Of a stretch of 64,000 nucleotides of DNA, positions 1 through 10,455 are shown piece by piece. The stretch's first letter is position 1. Each line of letters opens with the position of its first letter. Position numbers and translations under genes: made by a program. The stretch covers positions 1 to 64,000 of the forward strand of contig JAULAV010008602.1 in NCBI GenBank assembly GCA_030789695.1, read 5' to 3'. Under the pieces are notes generated by a model that worked only from the letters and a program-made list of their open reading frames with translations, was not told where the DNA came from and did not search any database. The DNA comes from Scilla litardierei. Taxonomy: Eukaryota > Streptophyta > Magnoliopsida > Asparagales > Asparagaceae.

Positions 1-482
1 TTTTACCTTCGGGTGGATTTGTAGATCATTAGGGATAGTAATTTGTGGTCATGATTATTTTTTGAATCAGGTTAGCATATTGGCGGCAAACCATCGTATT
101 ATTCAGAGGTTGAGCAATTGTGGTATGTAGACAATCTTCCTGGGTTATATAAGTGGGTTGCTTTATGATTATAGTAAGCAATTCTGGTTTCAGGAGTAGG
201 CAAGAGGGCCGAAACTAGATAAATCTTTTGCTAGCTACTTTTAGTATTTTTACTTAGATAAACTTATTGAATTAAATTTGAAAACCCAAAGTCTACTTTT
301 TTTACTTTTAATAAAGTCTTGTTTCATGCCAATCTGAAATCTATAGCAAAGGGTATGATCATTTCACTTCCGACTTTGCAAATTTGACAATTACCTTATC
401 TTCACACCTACAAGCTATTATTTATAACATAACTCAAATTTTTACATAAAATATTTGGATTCTAGATAGGATAAGAGGCAAG
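1..482. other. AT-rich sequence, nothing recognised
   Basis: No open frame, repeat or RNA gene could be recognised in this stretch. If the adjacent minus-strand copia element were complete, its RNase H domain and second LTR would lie here, but I see neither, so the element appears to be cut near position 500. Confidence 0.5.
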
Positions 483-1340
483 TTATTCTACATATAAGTG
501 GAGAAAGCAAGATGAGAAATAAGTATAGAAAATAAGTATAGAATGCAAGTTATGTTTCCTATCTCGGACTATATGCATTCCCACAATTTTTTGAGCCGAA
601 CTTAAGTCTTTCATATCAAAAGACTTAGAGAGTTCCTTCTTCAGCTGGCCGATTTTTGTTGCATCTTGTCCAACGATCAGCATATCGTCGACATATAAAA
701 GTAATGCAACAAAGTTATCGTCTGAAAACCGTTGTGTATAAACACACTGGTCTGCAGCGGTCTTTTTGTCGCCTTGACTCTTCATGAATGAGTCAAACTT
801 CATGTACCACTGTCGTGGTGCTTGCTTGAGGCTGTACAGACTCTTCTTCAACTTGCATACAAAAAACCTCGAAACATTCTGGCTGCTCCATGTAGATTTC
901 TTCATGTAGATCACCACGAAGAAACGACGTCTTGACATCCATCTGCTCAAGCTCTAAATTTAACCTGGCTACCAATCTAAGATTGACACAGATTGAAGCC
1001 ATCTTCACAACATGTGAAAAAATCTCGTCAAAGTCAATACCTTTCTTCTAAAGGAATCCTTTGACCACCAGCCGAGCTCTGTGTTTCACCATCTTTCCGT
1101 TGCCATCTTTCTTGAGCTTGAACACACATTTGTTCTTCAGCGCCTTCTTCCTTATAGAAGCTTGATCAACTCATAAATAGGATCCTTCTGCAGAGATTCC
1201 ATCTCATCTTGCATAGATTGCAACCAACTTTCTTTGTTCTTGTGAGATATTGCTTCTTGGAAACTCTCTGGCTCCACATCTTCAGAAAGTAGAAGATACT
1301 TAGCTTCTGAATATCTGGTTGATGGAATCCGGCCTCGTTC
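483..1340 (-). pseudogene. copia reverse transcriptase, partial and broken
   Basis: Minus-strand pieces in more than one frame resemble copia RT. One frame has the QMDVKTSFLRGDLHEEIYMEQP stretch split from the next by a frameshift near 830-950, and the other has KLKKSLYSLKQAPRQWY followed by the catalytic LYVDDMLIVG motif around 670-700. The finger and palm regions are recognisable, but coding similarity ends near 510 and the connection and RNase H regions are absent. At least one frameshift and several stops rule out a functional enzyme. Confidence 0.8.
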
Positions 1341-1383
1341 AGATCTCAGTACTTATGAGTTGTTGACTTCAGGAGGTGTACCA

Positions 1384-2436
1384 TCATCTGCCTGTGATGA
1401 TGATGGTGTAGTAGCTGCCGAGAGGGTTTTGGCCCCCCTGCTCAGCATCCACCTCCTCTTCCACGTTTTGTTCAGCAGCCTCCTCTTCTTCTGGTATTTC
1501 TTCATGCACCTCTTCGCATTGTGTTGGTGCTGGGTCTGGAACACTGTCTTCAGCACTTGAGCTTGCATTTGAAGACACCATGTGATGTTCAATGTCTTCC
1601 AGCGTCTGATTTTTTTGGAACAGCACATCCATGCTCCGTATAACCTTCTTCGTCTTTGGGTCCCACAATCTATACCCAAATTCTTCATCTCCATAGCCGA
1701 TGAAGATACAAGGAATGGTCCTTGCATCAAGCTTTTGCCTTCGCTCATTGGATACATGTGCAAAGGCTAAGCAACCAAATACCCTCAAGTGAGAGTACGA
1801 TGGATTCTTACCATACCACACCGGCTCTGGAATTACGAAATCCAAAGGCACCGGTGGTGATCTGTTGATGATGTAGCAGGTGACAAGAACAGCTTCTCCC
1901 CAGAATGGCTTTGGTAGTTTAGCCATACTGAGCATGCTTCTGACCTTCTCCATGATCGTTCAGTTCATCCTTTCAGCGACGTCGTTGTGTTGTGGAGTGC
2001 GAGGAACCATCTTCTCATGTCTAATGCCTTGAATTTCGAAGTAGCCATCGAACGCTCTGGAAGTGTATTCGCCTCCATTGTCTGCGCGGATGCACTTTAT
2101 CTTCTTTCCTGTCTTACGTTCGACCATGACGTGAAACAGCTTGAAGTAATCGAGCATTTTGTCTTTCGTCCTCAAGAAGTAAACCCACACCTTCCGAGAA
2201 GCATCAACAATGAAGGTAAAGAAGTACCTGTTGCCACCTAGTGATTCAACCTCCAAGGGACCGCAAACATCAGAGTGTACCAGATTGAGTAACTCCGATC
2301 TCCTTGTCGAAGAAGAACTGAAGGAGACTTTATGTTGCTTGCTAGCTATGCAATGCTGACAAGGATCTAGTCCAGCATTCTTAGTGCTTGTGATCAGCTC
2401 CTTCTCTGTTAAGAGAGATAACCCTTTCTCACTCAT
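1384..2436 (-). pseudogene. copia integrase with one nonsense codon
   Basis: Two minus-strand open stretches (2436 to 1960, then 1953 to 1384) are in the same frame and separated by a stop codon at about 1957-1959. The first has the end of the zinc finger (CQHCIASKQ) and the catalytic core with D in HSDVCGP, D in IRADNGGEY and E in NDVAERMN. The second continues with the WGEAVLVTCYIINRSP and VFGCLAFAHV segments typical of copia integrase and ends in an acidic linker toward RT. The stop follows ERMN, where relatives normally have Arg, so a CGA to TGA change is the likely cause. Confidence 0.85.
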
Positions 2437-2779
2437 GTGACCGAGTCGGTGCCACAGATTTTAAGTAGCCTCATGTTCCACAACGTTAAGGCTGTCGGTA
2501 CATATCTTCACATAAGCTTTGTATAACGTACTATAAATGTGTCCCTTTGCGATAATCCTGGCACCTTTTGTCATTCTCCATGTGTCGTTGCTGAAGTGGT
2601 TGTCGAAGCCCTATTTGTCAAGGGCTGTACTGGAGAGCAAGTTTAGCCAGAGGTATGTCACATGTCGGACATCATTCAGAGTTATTGTATAGCCAACGTT
2701 CGTCTAAATCTGAACGTCACCAATTCATACGATCTTGCAGGAACTTGGATTCCCATCTTCACGATGCCAAAGTCTCTTG

Positions 2780-3065
2780 CTTTGTAGATGGTGAAGAAGT
2801 CTCTTCGAGGAGTGGCATAGAAGGATGTTGATGTATCAACCACCCACTCACTGTCCTGGTTGGAAACGTAAAGGCATGTCTCTTCTTGGACATAACAAAT
2901 GGCTACTTCTCCGTTACAAGTGACTAACGCCTCTCCATCATTGGTCTTATGTTGAGAACCATTTTAACATTGTTCTCGTAACAGTTTTCGGCAGCTTTTC
3001 TTCATGTGGTCCTCTATGCCACAATGGTAACACTTGTAGGTGGGCCTCCTCCCATTTGTGGACAT
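2780..3065 (-). pseudogene. copia gag zinc knuckle and protease relic
   Basis: The minus strand near 3000-3050 reads CYHCGIEDHMKKSC, a perfect CX2CX4HX4C retroviral zinc knuckle. Further along (about 2800-2860) it reads SEWVVDTSTSFYATPRRDFF, matching the copia protease start where the catalytic Asp is followed by Thr/Ser. The reading frame is interrupted between these two landmarks and again before integrase. Confidence 0.65.
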
Positions 3066-3148
3066 ACTACAACTTTTGCTCATGCATCTGCCCCAGCTTC
3101 GACCACCTCCTTGTTGTCTTCCTTGAGTCTCTGTCATGAGGCATGCGA

Positions 3149-3709
3149 TTAGTCGGTGCCGGCTTCTTTTCTACTGGCCTCCTTGATGAAGAGGCCATCC
3201 TTAACCATAGACGTGGTAAGTTTGCTGTTTGGGGCCGAATTACTGAGAGAGACCACCAACGTCTCCCAGTTATTTGGAAGAGAACCGAGAAGGAGAAGAG
3301 CTTGCTCTTCATCCCCGAGTCGTAACTCCACTGCAGATAGCTGATTCACCAGGCTCTGGAACTCGCTCTTGTGCTCTGCAACAGAAGTTCCATTCCGTAA
3401 CTTCAAATTTACCGATCGCCTCATTAATAATGATTTGTTTCGAGCGGTCTTGGCTTGGTGCATGTCCTCAAGCGTTTGCCAGATGACATATGCGTCCATA
3501 TCCTGTGCAACATGGTGGAAGACACTGTGATCGATCCATTGTCGGATTTGACTGACCGTTTTTCGATTCATCTTCTTCCAGTTATCTTCTTTGGTGGATT
3601 CTGGATTTACTTCTTTGACCTCCAATGGGTCAAATAAATCTTTACAACTGAGGAGATCCTCTATTCGAGGTCTCCACAGTGTGTAATTTGTGTCCGTCAG
3701 CTTGATCAT
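3149..3709 (-). pseudogene. copia Gag capsid region (UBN2-type)
   Basis: A 186-codon minus-strand frame begins MIKLTDTNYTLWRPRIEDLL, the conserved N-terminus of Tork-type Gag, and continues with the DMHQAKTARNKSLLMRR and LLLGSLPNNWETLVVSL blocks of the capsid domain. It starts about 120 bases inside the primer-binding site, the normal place for gag. The frame is closed by a stop before the zinc knuckle, so the full Gag cannot be made. Confidence 0.85.
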
Positions 3710-3843
3710 TGCTCCCGATGATTATGACTCTTCCATTGACATTTTGAAGAGGAAAAAAATAATGTTTAAAAAACATTTCCCTCCCAAAAAAATCACTCCT
3801 TTTTTTACTCACACACACAGCTCACTTAGGCTCTGATACCACT

Positions 3844-4230
3844 TGTTGTGATTCACTAATCACTATAAAAATTACAGACAGTTAAACAGTAAAAATTGGA
3901 GAGTAAAAATTTTCACTATTTCTCACTGGAAATAACTTTACACACTCTAGGGAAAATACCACTAAAAACTCAATACATACCTCTTTGGGTAATTTTCTCC
4001 CACTGGAGAAATCCCACACTTTTACCTCTCTGGGTTTCTTCTCTCTTTCTCTTGAAGATGAGATGATGTGATTTTGGGATGATCTGAAGCTGCTCTTCGC
4101 ACCTCTATTTTAGGATCATACGGTTGGCCAAAATGCCATTCCTTATGTTGCAAACAAGGGTCAGTCAAAGGAGGGTGTTATGAGGGCAGCTGGTGTCCAA
4201 GCAGACCATGTGTATTACATGGACTTTTCA
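3844..4230 (-). repeat. LTR of the minus-strand copia element
   Basis: The LTR abuts the primer-binding site at 3829-3841. On the minus strand it ends in AATCACAACA, and its TG start is placed at 4229-4230 (TGAAAAGTCC); an alternative start lies near 4250. The far boundary is uncertain because no second LTR is present for comparison. Confidence 0.6.
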
Positions 4231-4261
4231 ACCTTTTTTCTTTTGTCGGCAGCTGGATTCT

Positions 4262-4810
4262 TCAAGTGAGAGGATGACGAAATATGCAGATACCTATATA
4301 TCCGAGAGAATTTTTGACGTTGGTGATTGGGTGTATTTGTGCATACAACCCTAGCTGTAGTTAAGTGTCTTTGCTAAAAGACTTCACAAACTTTCTCCCA
4401 AATATTTTGGGCCATATTAAATATCAGCGGATAGGTTCAGTAGCCTACAGCTTGGTTATGGATTCAACCGTAAAAATACATCATGTGTTTCATGTATCGC
4501 AGTTGAAGAAGAAATTGGGGACTCAAGAGGTGGTTCAAAGCAATTAACCATGCCATGTCGAGGAAATTATCGATGGGCCTGAGAAGATTTTAGACTCTAC
4601 AGCCGGTAAGGTTCCCCAAGTTCTTGTCAATTGGAAGCAAAGGGATTTGGAAGAATCAACATGGGAGAATTATTGGAAATTGGTGAATAGATTTCACTCT
4701 TTTGGCCTTGAGGCAATGTCAAAATTTGGGAAGGGTATTGTTGAAGGCCCAGGAGCTTGGAGGAGGAGCACCCCTGCAGCCCCGTCGTCGCCGAGAGTCG
4801 AGGAATTTTG
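4262..4810 (+). pseudogene. gypsy integrase C-terminus and chromodomain relic
   Basis: Plus-strand fragments in shifting frames resemble the end of a Ty3/gypsy polyprotein: the VGDWVYL block near 4320, HKLSPKYFGPYK/RIGSVAYSL around 4380-4450, HHVFHVSQLKKKLG near 4480-4520, then LVNWKQRDLEESTWENYWKL around 4620-4680, which is the chromodomain-like terminal motif. Stop codons (for example within the segment after VYL) show decay. No LTR or other domain of this element was found nearby. Confidence 0.75.
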
Positions 4811-5036
4811 TGTTTGACCAAACAAGAATGATAAATCTCCGTTTTCATGGTAGGATGTTGTTTTACAACAGTAGTTTTGATGTGAAGCACAAATTATTTA
4901 TTACGATATTTACCCAGAAATCTGAACTTATCTCTGTAGTAAAAGCTACTGTTCAATTGATATATATCAACTGATCAAAACATCCTTATTCCTAAACTAG
5001 TCTGTATAAAATCATCTAGTGATTGCTGGGTAAACT
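4811..5036. other. AT-rich spacer, nothing recognised
   Basis: No supported gene or repeat is visible between the gypsy relic and the GC-richer block that begins near 5037. Confidence 0.4.
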
Positions 5037-5745
5037 GTGCATGTGCACAGCCGCAGGCAGCTTGCCTGCGAAGATTTGGTTCTGAACCGTTGGATCTCAT
5101 CGTGCGGCTATGATTCGCTGCGTCTTGGGAAAAAAATTTCGCAGGGTTCCCCTCTCTCTCACGGCCCCCAATCGTTCAGAACCATCACGAGAAACCCTCA
5201 CCCACGTGAAGAAGCTCTTCACCCCTTGAAATTCAACCGATCTCTGGAAAAAACACAGCTTCACGAAAATCAGCCTATCTCACCAAAACCCTAGCAAAAA
5301 ACGCAGATCCTTCACCCCCATCGTCTCCGACCCTAGCAAACCGTCCAGAGCTCCTCCCTTTAGGTCCTGACCTCCGACCTCCTCCCTTTAGCAAATCGTC
5401 TGGACCAAAAAAATCTTCCCTTTCTTCTATCTCTCAGTTGTCCGAGATCAAGAAGAAGGCGCGTACTAGTTCGCACCCTTACCTTTGACACCGACAGCTG
5501 ACACAGCAACTCAATGGTTAGTTAGGACTTGAAGCTGCCTCGTCGAATTGCCTTTACAGGAAGCCCATACGGGAATTGCTTTAATCCAGCTTAGCACCTT
5601 AGGCACTTAGTCCGATACCCCCCTTATAGTCTACCTTCTACCAGTTATTTCCCAGCCCATCGGCCTGTGACTCATCTCCACTAGGCCTCTTCCTTATCTC
5701 ATCAGATAGGGGCGTCGCGGTAACATCCTCCAACTCAATAGTGTC
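5037..5745. other. leader-like sequence of unknown origin
   Basis: This block is richer in C than its neighbours and contains several copies of the plant leader motif AACCCTAG or ACCCTAGCAAA (around 5285-5340), pyrimidine tracts and no long frame. It looks like a captured plant 5' untranslated region. The part from about 5461 to 5740 has a different texture and could be an organelle-derived insert; I could not test this. Confidence 0.25.
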
Positions 5746-5880
5746 TCAATTGAGAGAGCCCTTGTGTTGAAACCCAAAGCAATTTTTTGATCGCATTATT
5801 TCCCAAACCCCTGTGAAGAATGACCAAAGCCCAGGAAGTCCCTCCTGGGCGTTCTTTGTTACCCGACGATGGCAGATGAG

Positions 5881-6134
5881 TGAATCAGGGCTCAATTGCT
5901 GATCGGAGTCGGAGACCGCCAATCCAAGAATTGACGGACTGATCTGAGCTGTGTTTGTAGAGGAGGAGGACAATGGGAAGCGATTTGAAGCAAGCAGCAG
6001 AGGATCAGGAGTGAATCAGGGCTCAATTGCTGATCGGGGTCGGAGACCACCAATCCAAGAATTGACGGACTGATCTGAGGTGTGTTTGTAGAGGACAATG
6101 GGAGGCGATTTGAAGCAATCAGCAGAGGATCCGG
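5881..6134. repeat. 131-bp tandem duplication, two units
   Basis: The segment starting TGAATCAGGGCTCAATTGCT at 5881 recurs at 6012 with a few substitutions and a short deletion (one unit has GAGGAGGAGGACAATGG, the other GAGGACAATGG). The two units are direct and adjacent. The open frames across them differ between units and look incidental. Confidence 0.85.
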
Positions 6135-6224
6135 CAGAGTTGGAGAGAGAAGAGGCGAGGCGAGGATTGGGTGAGAGCTTGGATCTATGAAGATGGGATT
6201 GCGAGAGTGCAACAATGAGAAGCG

Positions 6225-6446
6225 TCATGCTGCGGGGGCTTCTGCATTGTCCTCTTCTCCTCCTTCGGCTTCTGCAGCATCCTCACGTCGCACTCGATGC
6301 TTGCATAGAACACACACTGCACACACAGCAACGCTGACGACGATCGTGCCAAGGATGACGGCGCCACCGATGCGCAGTACCTTAGCCAATGTATGCGACA
6401 CGTGGACCTTAAACACGTCGTCTCCAAACTGACCGGCGTTTGCCAT
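6225..6446 (-). CDS. small predicted membrane protein, left arm of inverted repeat
   Basis: A 73-codon frame starts at an ATG at 6446 and encodes MANAGQFGDDVFKV followed by a hydrophobic segment (about residues 25-45, rich in Val, Ile, Ala and Cys) and a charged, Glu/Ala-rich tail. This could be a single-pass membrane peptide. I do not recognise the family. The mirror-image arm keeps the first 50 codons but then has a stop. The two arms share many conservative changes in this frame, which mildly supports past coding. No promoter was identified, and it may be only a gene fragment. Confidence 0.35.
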   Translation of the reverse strand: MANAGQFGDDVFKVHVSHTLAKVLRIGGAVILGTIVVSVAVCAVCVLCKHRVRREDAAEAEGGEEDNAEAPAA

Positions 6447-6583
6447 CGTGGAAGGCAAAATCAACGTTTTCTGATTTCAAAACTCTCAAATGCCTTCTTA
6501 TTTATAGGCAGGCGCAGGGGCCAGGGAAATAAGAAGGCATTTGAGAGTTTTGAAATCAGAAAACGTTGATTTTGCCTTCCACG

Positions 6584-6736
6584 ATGGCAAACGCCGGTCA
6601 GTTTGGAGACGACGTGTTTAAGGTCTACATGTCGCATACATTGGCTAAGGTACTGCGCATCGGTGACACCGTCATTCTTGGCGTGATCGTCGTCGGCGTT
6701 ACCGTGTGTGCAGTGTGTGTTCTATGCAAGCATTGA
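6584..6736 (+). pseudogene. small membrane protein, shorter copy in right arm
   Basis: The right arm has the same start (MANAGQFGDDVFKV) and hydrophobic stretch, but a TGA at 6734-6736 ends it after 50 codons, where the left-arm version continues with a 23-residue charged tail. Several substitutions separate the copies (for example His to Tyr and Ala to Thr in the first half). I infer a decayed duplicate. Confidence 0.35.
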
Positions 6737-6963
6737 GCGCGACGTGAGGATGCTGCAGAATTCGAAGGAGGAGAAGAGGACAATGCAGAAGCCCCCGCAA
6801 CATGACGCTTCTCATTGTTGCACTCTCGCAATCCCATCTTCATAGAGCCAAGCTCTCGCCCAATCCTCGCCTCCAAGGTCGGAGCTATGCTTGAGCTAAG
6901 GTGGGCTATAGTCCGGGTAAGTATTTGAATAAACCCTTGTACACTACTATTCAACTTCATAAA

Positions 6964-6968
6964 GTAGC
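6964..6968. other. target-site duplication GTAGC, left
   Basis: GTAGC directly precedes the Athila 5' LTR and recurs at 17502-17506 directly after the 3' LTR. The five-base length is standard for Ty3/gypsy integrase. Confidence 0.95.
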
Positions 6969-8801
6969 TGATTTGGGTTCAATATTGCATATTTAACCCC
7001 CCCCATTTAGCCCTATTTTGTGCTCATGTGATGCTAAATTGGTCTTTAGTACACACGTATTTTCTACACATTTATTTATTAAAGAAAACACACTATTTGA
7101 GCACAAAACAGCAATTAATGAAGTATTTCTGCACTTTTTATATTTTTCCTAGCACCGTCTCGATTTCACGATTCCAACGACTATTTATTTGTATTTTTCT
7201 GAGATCTGTGCTAATTACTATGAATTTTTGAATGCAGAATACCAATTAATTGGGGAAATACGCAAAGAAATACGATTATACGGGACACGTGGCTGCATCT
7301 CCACCGTCCGCAGCTACATCCGACGGCATCCGAATTCTCTTAGCAAACGCTCGATACAGACCGTTGGATTAAGATCCAACGGTCGAAACGAGACAAAACT
7401 TGCATTCGGAGAACGCTGCGGAGCGCCTCTTCTCGAGACACGTGGCGTCATCTCCTGCGTCCGCGAATGCATCCAACGGTCGGGCGAGAAGCGGAACCGA
7501 GCGAAGCACCGAATTCTCCTGTCCACGTGGCGGCCATCGGTCGCATCCCTGCTTCATCCAACGGTCCGCGTCAACCCCGCATTCGAACTCAGAACGAGCG
7601 ACGTGGACGAGCGATGCCCGTACGATGGAGATCCAACGGTTACTCTCGAATCCGAATCGAATCAGCGGAGCGGCGACGTGGCTGTACGTGGACGCTCCGA
7701 TGTGGATCCGACGGTTACAATGAAGCGGATGCGAAGCGGGTTTGCGCACGATTTTTAAAGTCCACGTGGCAGCGCCACGTTAGATCCCGCAACGATCAAC
7801 GGCCCTCGTTTGCCCCGCTTTAGATCTACGGTCCGGATCAATTCGGGTGCGGTTTTTGTGCGGGTTTGAACCCGTTAAGCCCAATAAACCCGCAATCTTA
7901 TTATTTAAGCGTATTCTAGGGTTTTTGGGCGTATTATTGGCGTATTGGAGCACTTAGGAGCCGTATTTTCTTCTGCAAAAATTCTGTAAAGTTCCAGAGC
8001 CTATTTTCTTATTTCCAGAGAGTTTTGAAGACTTTTCAAGGAGAATTGGTGATATTTTCTTCAACTTTAGCTTGTATTTGGGTGTTTTAGCTTGTATTTT
8101 GCCCTTAAACTTCCGTATTTTGCTAATAAACTTATGAATTCTGATCTGAAATTTGTGTATTTCTGCACCATGAGTAGCTAAATATTTTATGTGCATGGTA
8201 TGGAGTAATTAGGTGATGTGAATCGTATTCGTTGGTTGTATTATTGCGCTTAATCGCTATATTTGCTAAAGTTTTAATCGTCGCTCTTAAATCTACTTTT
8301 TCATATTCCAAAAGAATTGTTCTAGTAGATGCTCACCCCACAAGGGTGAGATTTGATCTCTCCAAAAGAGAGTTTCATACTTCATATGTACGTTTACAAC
8401 TTTAGCGATATATTATTAGAATTGATGCGTTAACTCCCAAAAGGACATCTTCCGACGATTCGCTCCCAAAAGGAGGTTTCGTTGAGTTATAATTGATCAA
8501 CCAAAGCTTACGATTCGCTGATCCTAATGAACCCATGCCATGTACATGCCTTTTATATCTATTTTTCACAAACTAGATTTCGTTGTTTGCATTGATCGCA
8601 CGTAACAATCCCATCACCACACACTTTTCATACCACCTTCACCATCACTATTAAAGTGCTTAGATTTTATTCGTAGTTACTCTATTTGACTTGGACTTGT
8701 GGTTTCAACATATTCTCCCGAGGATTCGACATCTGGACTCCCAGATTTTACTACTTGAACGGACTCTTTCGCTTGAAAGAAGCACCTTTCGGAGCCCACC
8801 A
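6969..8801 (+). repeat. Athila 5' LTR
   Basis: It begins TGATTTGGGTTC and ends GAGCCCACCA. The U3 part (about 7280-7830) is GC-rich and packed with repeated CACGTGG and TCCAACGGTY motifs; the later part is AT-rich. Long frames in this LTR overlap in several registers and are not considered genes. Confidence 0.95.
7286..7768 (+). promoter_or_regulatory. G-box and MSA-type motif cluster in Athila LTR
   Basis: Within 480 bases the LTR has four palindromic G-boxes CACGTG (7286, 7439, 7524, 7763). It also has at least four matches to the plant M-phase activator core YCYAACGGYY: 7375, 7472, 7557 and 7632, the last matching TCCAACGGTTA in full. One inverted copy lies at 7359-7368, and a one-base variant at 7707. 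The same set recurs in the 3' LTR. MSA elements are bound by three-repeat MYB proteins in dividing cells; that this LTR responds to the cell cycle is inference. Confidence 0.6.
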
Positions 8802-8807
8802 AGTTTT

Positions 8808-8825
8808 TGGCGCCGTTGCCGGGGA
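8808..8825 (+). other. primer-binding site, tRNA-Asp
   Basis: TGGCGCCGTTGCCGGGGA, six bases inside the 5' LTR, is complementary to the 3' end of plant tRNA-Asp(GUC) (TCCCCGGCAACGGCGCCA). This is a known primer for Athila elements. Confidence 0.9.
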
Positions 8826-8940
8826 GAACGGTTTGTTACTACGGTTTATTTCATTCAGAGGACCTTCGGTGAGATCTTTCCACTTTATTGTATATAAACT
8901 TTTGTTTGCTTTCATATAAAAAAAATATTTGTGCTAGTTT

Positions 8941-10455
8941 ATGTGGCATAGGACTCCTAGGACACATAGGTTGACTCGACGTTTTGATATGGCTAATAAT
9001 AATATGGATGAAAACTTTAGCAACAATAACGAGAATAATGTGCAACCTGGAGTGCCTAGGACTTTAAAAGATTTACTTCGACCCACTGGGACTAGCACTG
9101 CTTCATGCTTTGTTTTACCTGCCGATGCAAATTCTTTCAATTTTAAACCTGGGGTGATCCAACTCTTACCCACCTTTCATGGGTTAGACAAGGAAAATCC
9201 ATATCTTCATATTAAAGGATTTGAGGAGGTTTGCTTGACATGCTTTGATGGGAAAACTAGCGAGGATACGATATATCTTAAACTGTTCCCATTTTCATTA
9301 AAAGACAAAGCTAAAAATTGGTTGAATGCATTGCCATCACGCTCTATTACTACATGGATTGATTTGCAGGCTGAATATCTAAAGAAGTTTTTTCCTATTC
9401 ACAGGACACAGGGACTGAAGCGGCAGATTATGAACTTTGCCCAGAAAAGCGAGGAAACATTCTACCAGGCATTTGAAAGGTTCAATGAGTTGCTGCTCGC
9501 ATGCCCGCACAATGGCTTCGACAAAAGCAGGATTATTGGCTTCTTCTACGATGGACTGCAGCCGCAAATGAAGCAATTTGTAGAGATGATGTGCAATGGA
9601 GGATTCTTTGATAAAGAGCCAGACGAAGCTTGGACGTACCTGGAGGAGATAGCAGAAAATGCGCAGACATGGGACTCCACTTCAGACTACGAGAGAGGAG
9701 GCCATTCTGCACCATCCCAGCCTACACGAGGAGTGGTTTATAATTTGAAGCAAGAGGATGCGTTGGAGGCAAAGATGGAGGCCATGATCTCAAACAAGCT
9801 TCATGCAATGAATTTGAAAGAGGCCAAGGCAGTTGAGATAGAGCAGATTTACGCACTTTGCGACGTCAGTGGCCATGACACCAGTGCATGCCCCACACTT
9901 CCGGCTTTGAAGAGCATGCTAGGCAATCCAACGGGGGTGAATCAAGTGTCTTCGAATTACCAGAACTTCAATTCCAACAAGGGGTGGCGCAACAATCCAA
10001 ACTTGAACTGGGGCCCCAATCAGCAGACTCAGCAGCAGCAGGCTCCCCCTCCGTTCCGACAACCTCAATACAACAACAACAACTATCAAGGTGGGAACCA
10101 GAGGAGGGACCCTGAGCCAGTGCAACAACAGCAGATGCAACCATTTGGTGATGCGCTTCAGCAGCTTATCCAATTGCAACAAGCCCAGATGCAGCAGCAG
10201 CAGGCTCAATTTCAGGCTCAGCAGACTCAGAATCAGCAGATGAGCAAGAGCTTGGAGAGGCTTACAACGACATTAGAAAAAGGTAAGCTTCCATCTCAGT
10301 CAATTCCAAATCCTAATATGGGCTCATCTTCTTCTGCAGGAAATAATATGAAGCCTTGCCAAGCAGTGTCCACTTTGAGGAGTGGAAAAGAGATTCAGAA
10401 GCCTGATCCACCGAGCAGACAAGCTGAGCAGGAAGAGGGAATTCAGATCCAATAA
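8941..10455 (+). CDS. gag: Athila Gag
   Basis: The frame has 504 codons and encodes the capsid protein that packages element RNA in cytoplasmic particles. The retrotransposon Gag domain lies at about residues 75-245 and includes LKDKAKNWLNALPSRSITTW near residue 120 and the FFDKEPDEAWTYLEEIAENA block. A cysteine/histidine cluster (CDVSGHDTSACP, near residue 308) stands where a zinc knuckle would be but lacks the canonical spacing. The C-terminal part (about 355-435) is very rich in Gln and Asn. Translation may start at 8941 or at ATG 8989 in the same frame (MANNNMDENFSN); the second looks more like known Athila starts. The frame ends with TAA at 10453-10455, and pol follows in the same frame. 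Confidence 0.9.
   Translation: MWHRTPRTHRLTRRFDMANNNMDENFSNNNENNVQPGVPRTLKDLLRPTGTSTASCFVLPADANSFNFKPGVIQLLPTFHGLDKENPYLHIKGFEEVCLTCFDGKTSEDTIYLKLFPFSLKDKAKNWLNALPSRSITTWIDLQAEYLKKFFPIHRTQGLKRQIMNFAQKSEETFYQAFERFNELLLACPHNGFDKSRIIGFFYDGLQPQMKQFVEMMCNGGFFDKEPDEAWTYLEEIAENAQTWDSTSDYERGGHSAPSQPTRGVVYNLKQEDALEAKMEAMISNKLHAMNLKEAKAVEIEQIYALCDVSGHDTSACPTLPALKSMLGNPTGVNQVSSNYQNFNSNKGWRNNPNLNWGPNQQTQQQQAPPPFRQPQYNNNNYQGGNQRRDPEPVQQQQMQPFGDALQQLIQLQQAQMQQQQAQFQAQQTQNQQMSKSLERLTTTLEKGKLPSQSIPNPNMGSSSSAGNNMKPCQAVSTLRSGKEIQKPDPPSRQAEQEEGIQIQ

Larger units (their letters stand above)
483..4230 (-). mobile_element. Ty1/copia element, Tork/Tnt1-like, truncated
   Basis: On the minus strand, in order from high to low coordinate, are an LTR, a primer-binding site, gag, a zinc knuckle, a protease relic, integrase and the first part of reverse transcriptase. 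This order (integrase before RT) defines Ty1/copia. The primer site (complement of 3829-3841) reads TGGTATCAGAGCC, the usual match to initiator tRNA-Met. RT stops shortly after the YVDD box; RNase H and the second LTR are missing. Nonsense changes and frame breaks occur throughout, so the copy is dead. The Tork assignment rests on protein resemblance only. Confidence 0.85.
6157..6873. repeat. 717-bp inverted repeat, 347-bp arms, 23-bp spacer
   Basis: Arm 6157-6503 and arm 6527-6873 are near-perfect reverse complements around a centre at 6515; the spacer 6504-6526 is only 23 bases. A transcript across it would fold into one very long hairpin. Both arms carry the same small open frame pointing away from the centre, so the structure is an inverted duplication of a short gene-like sequence. 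The arms differ by scattered substitutions and small indels. Confidence 0.9.

Noticed and set aside
7189..7823. Overlapping long frames in the Athila LTR
   Set aside because: They occur in several registers on both strands of a GC-rich U3, repeat in the 3' LTR with altered reading after a one-base indel, and show no domain.
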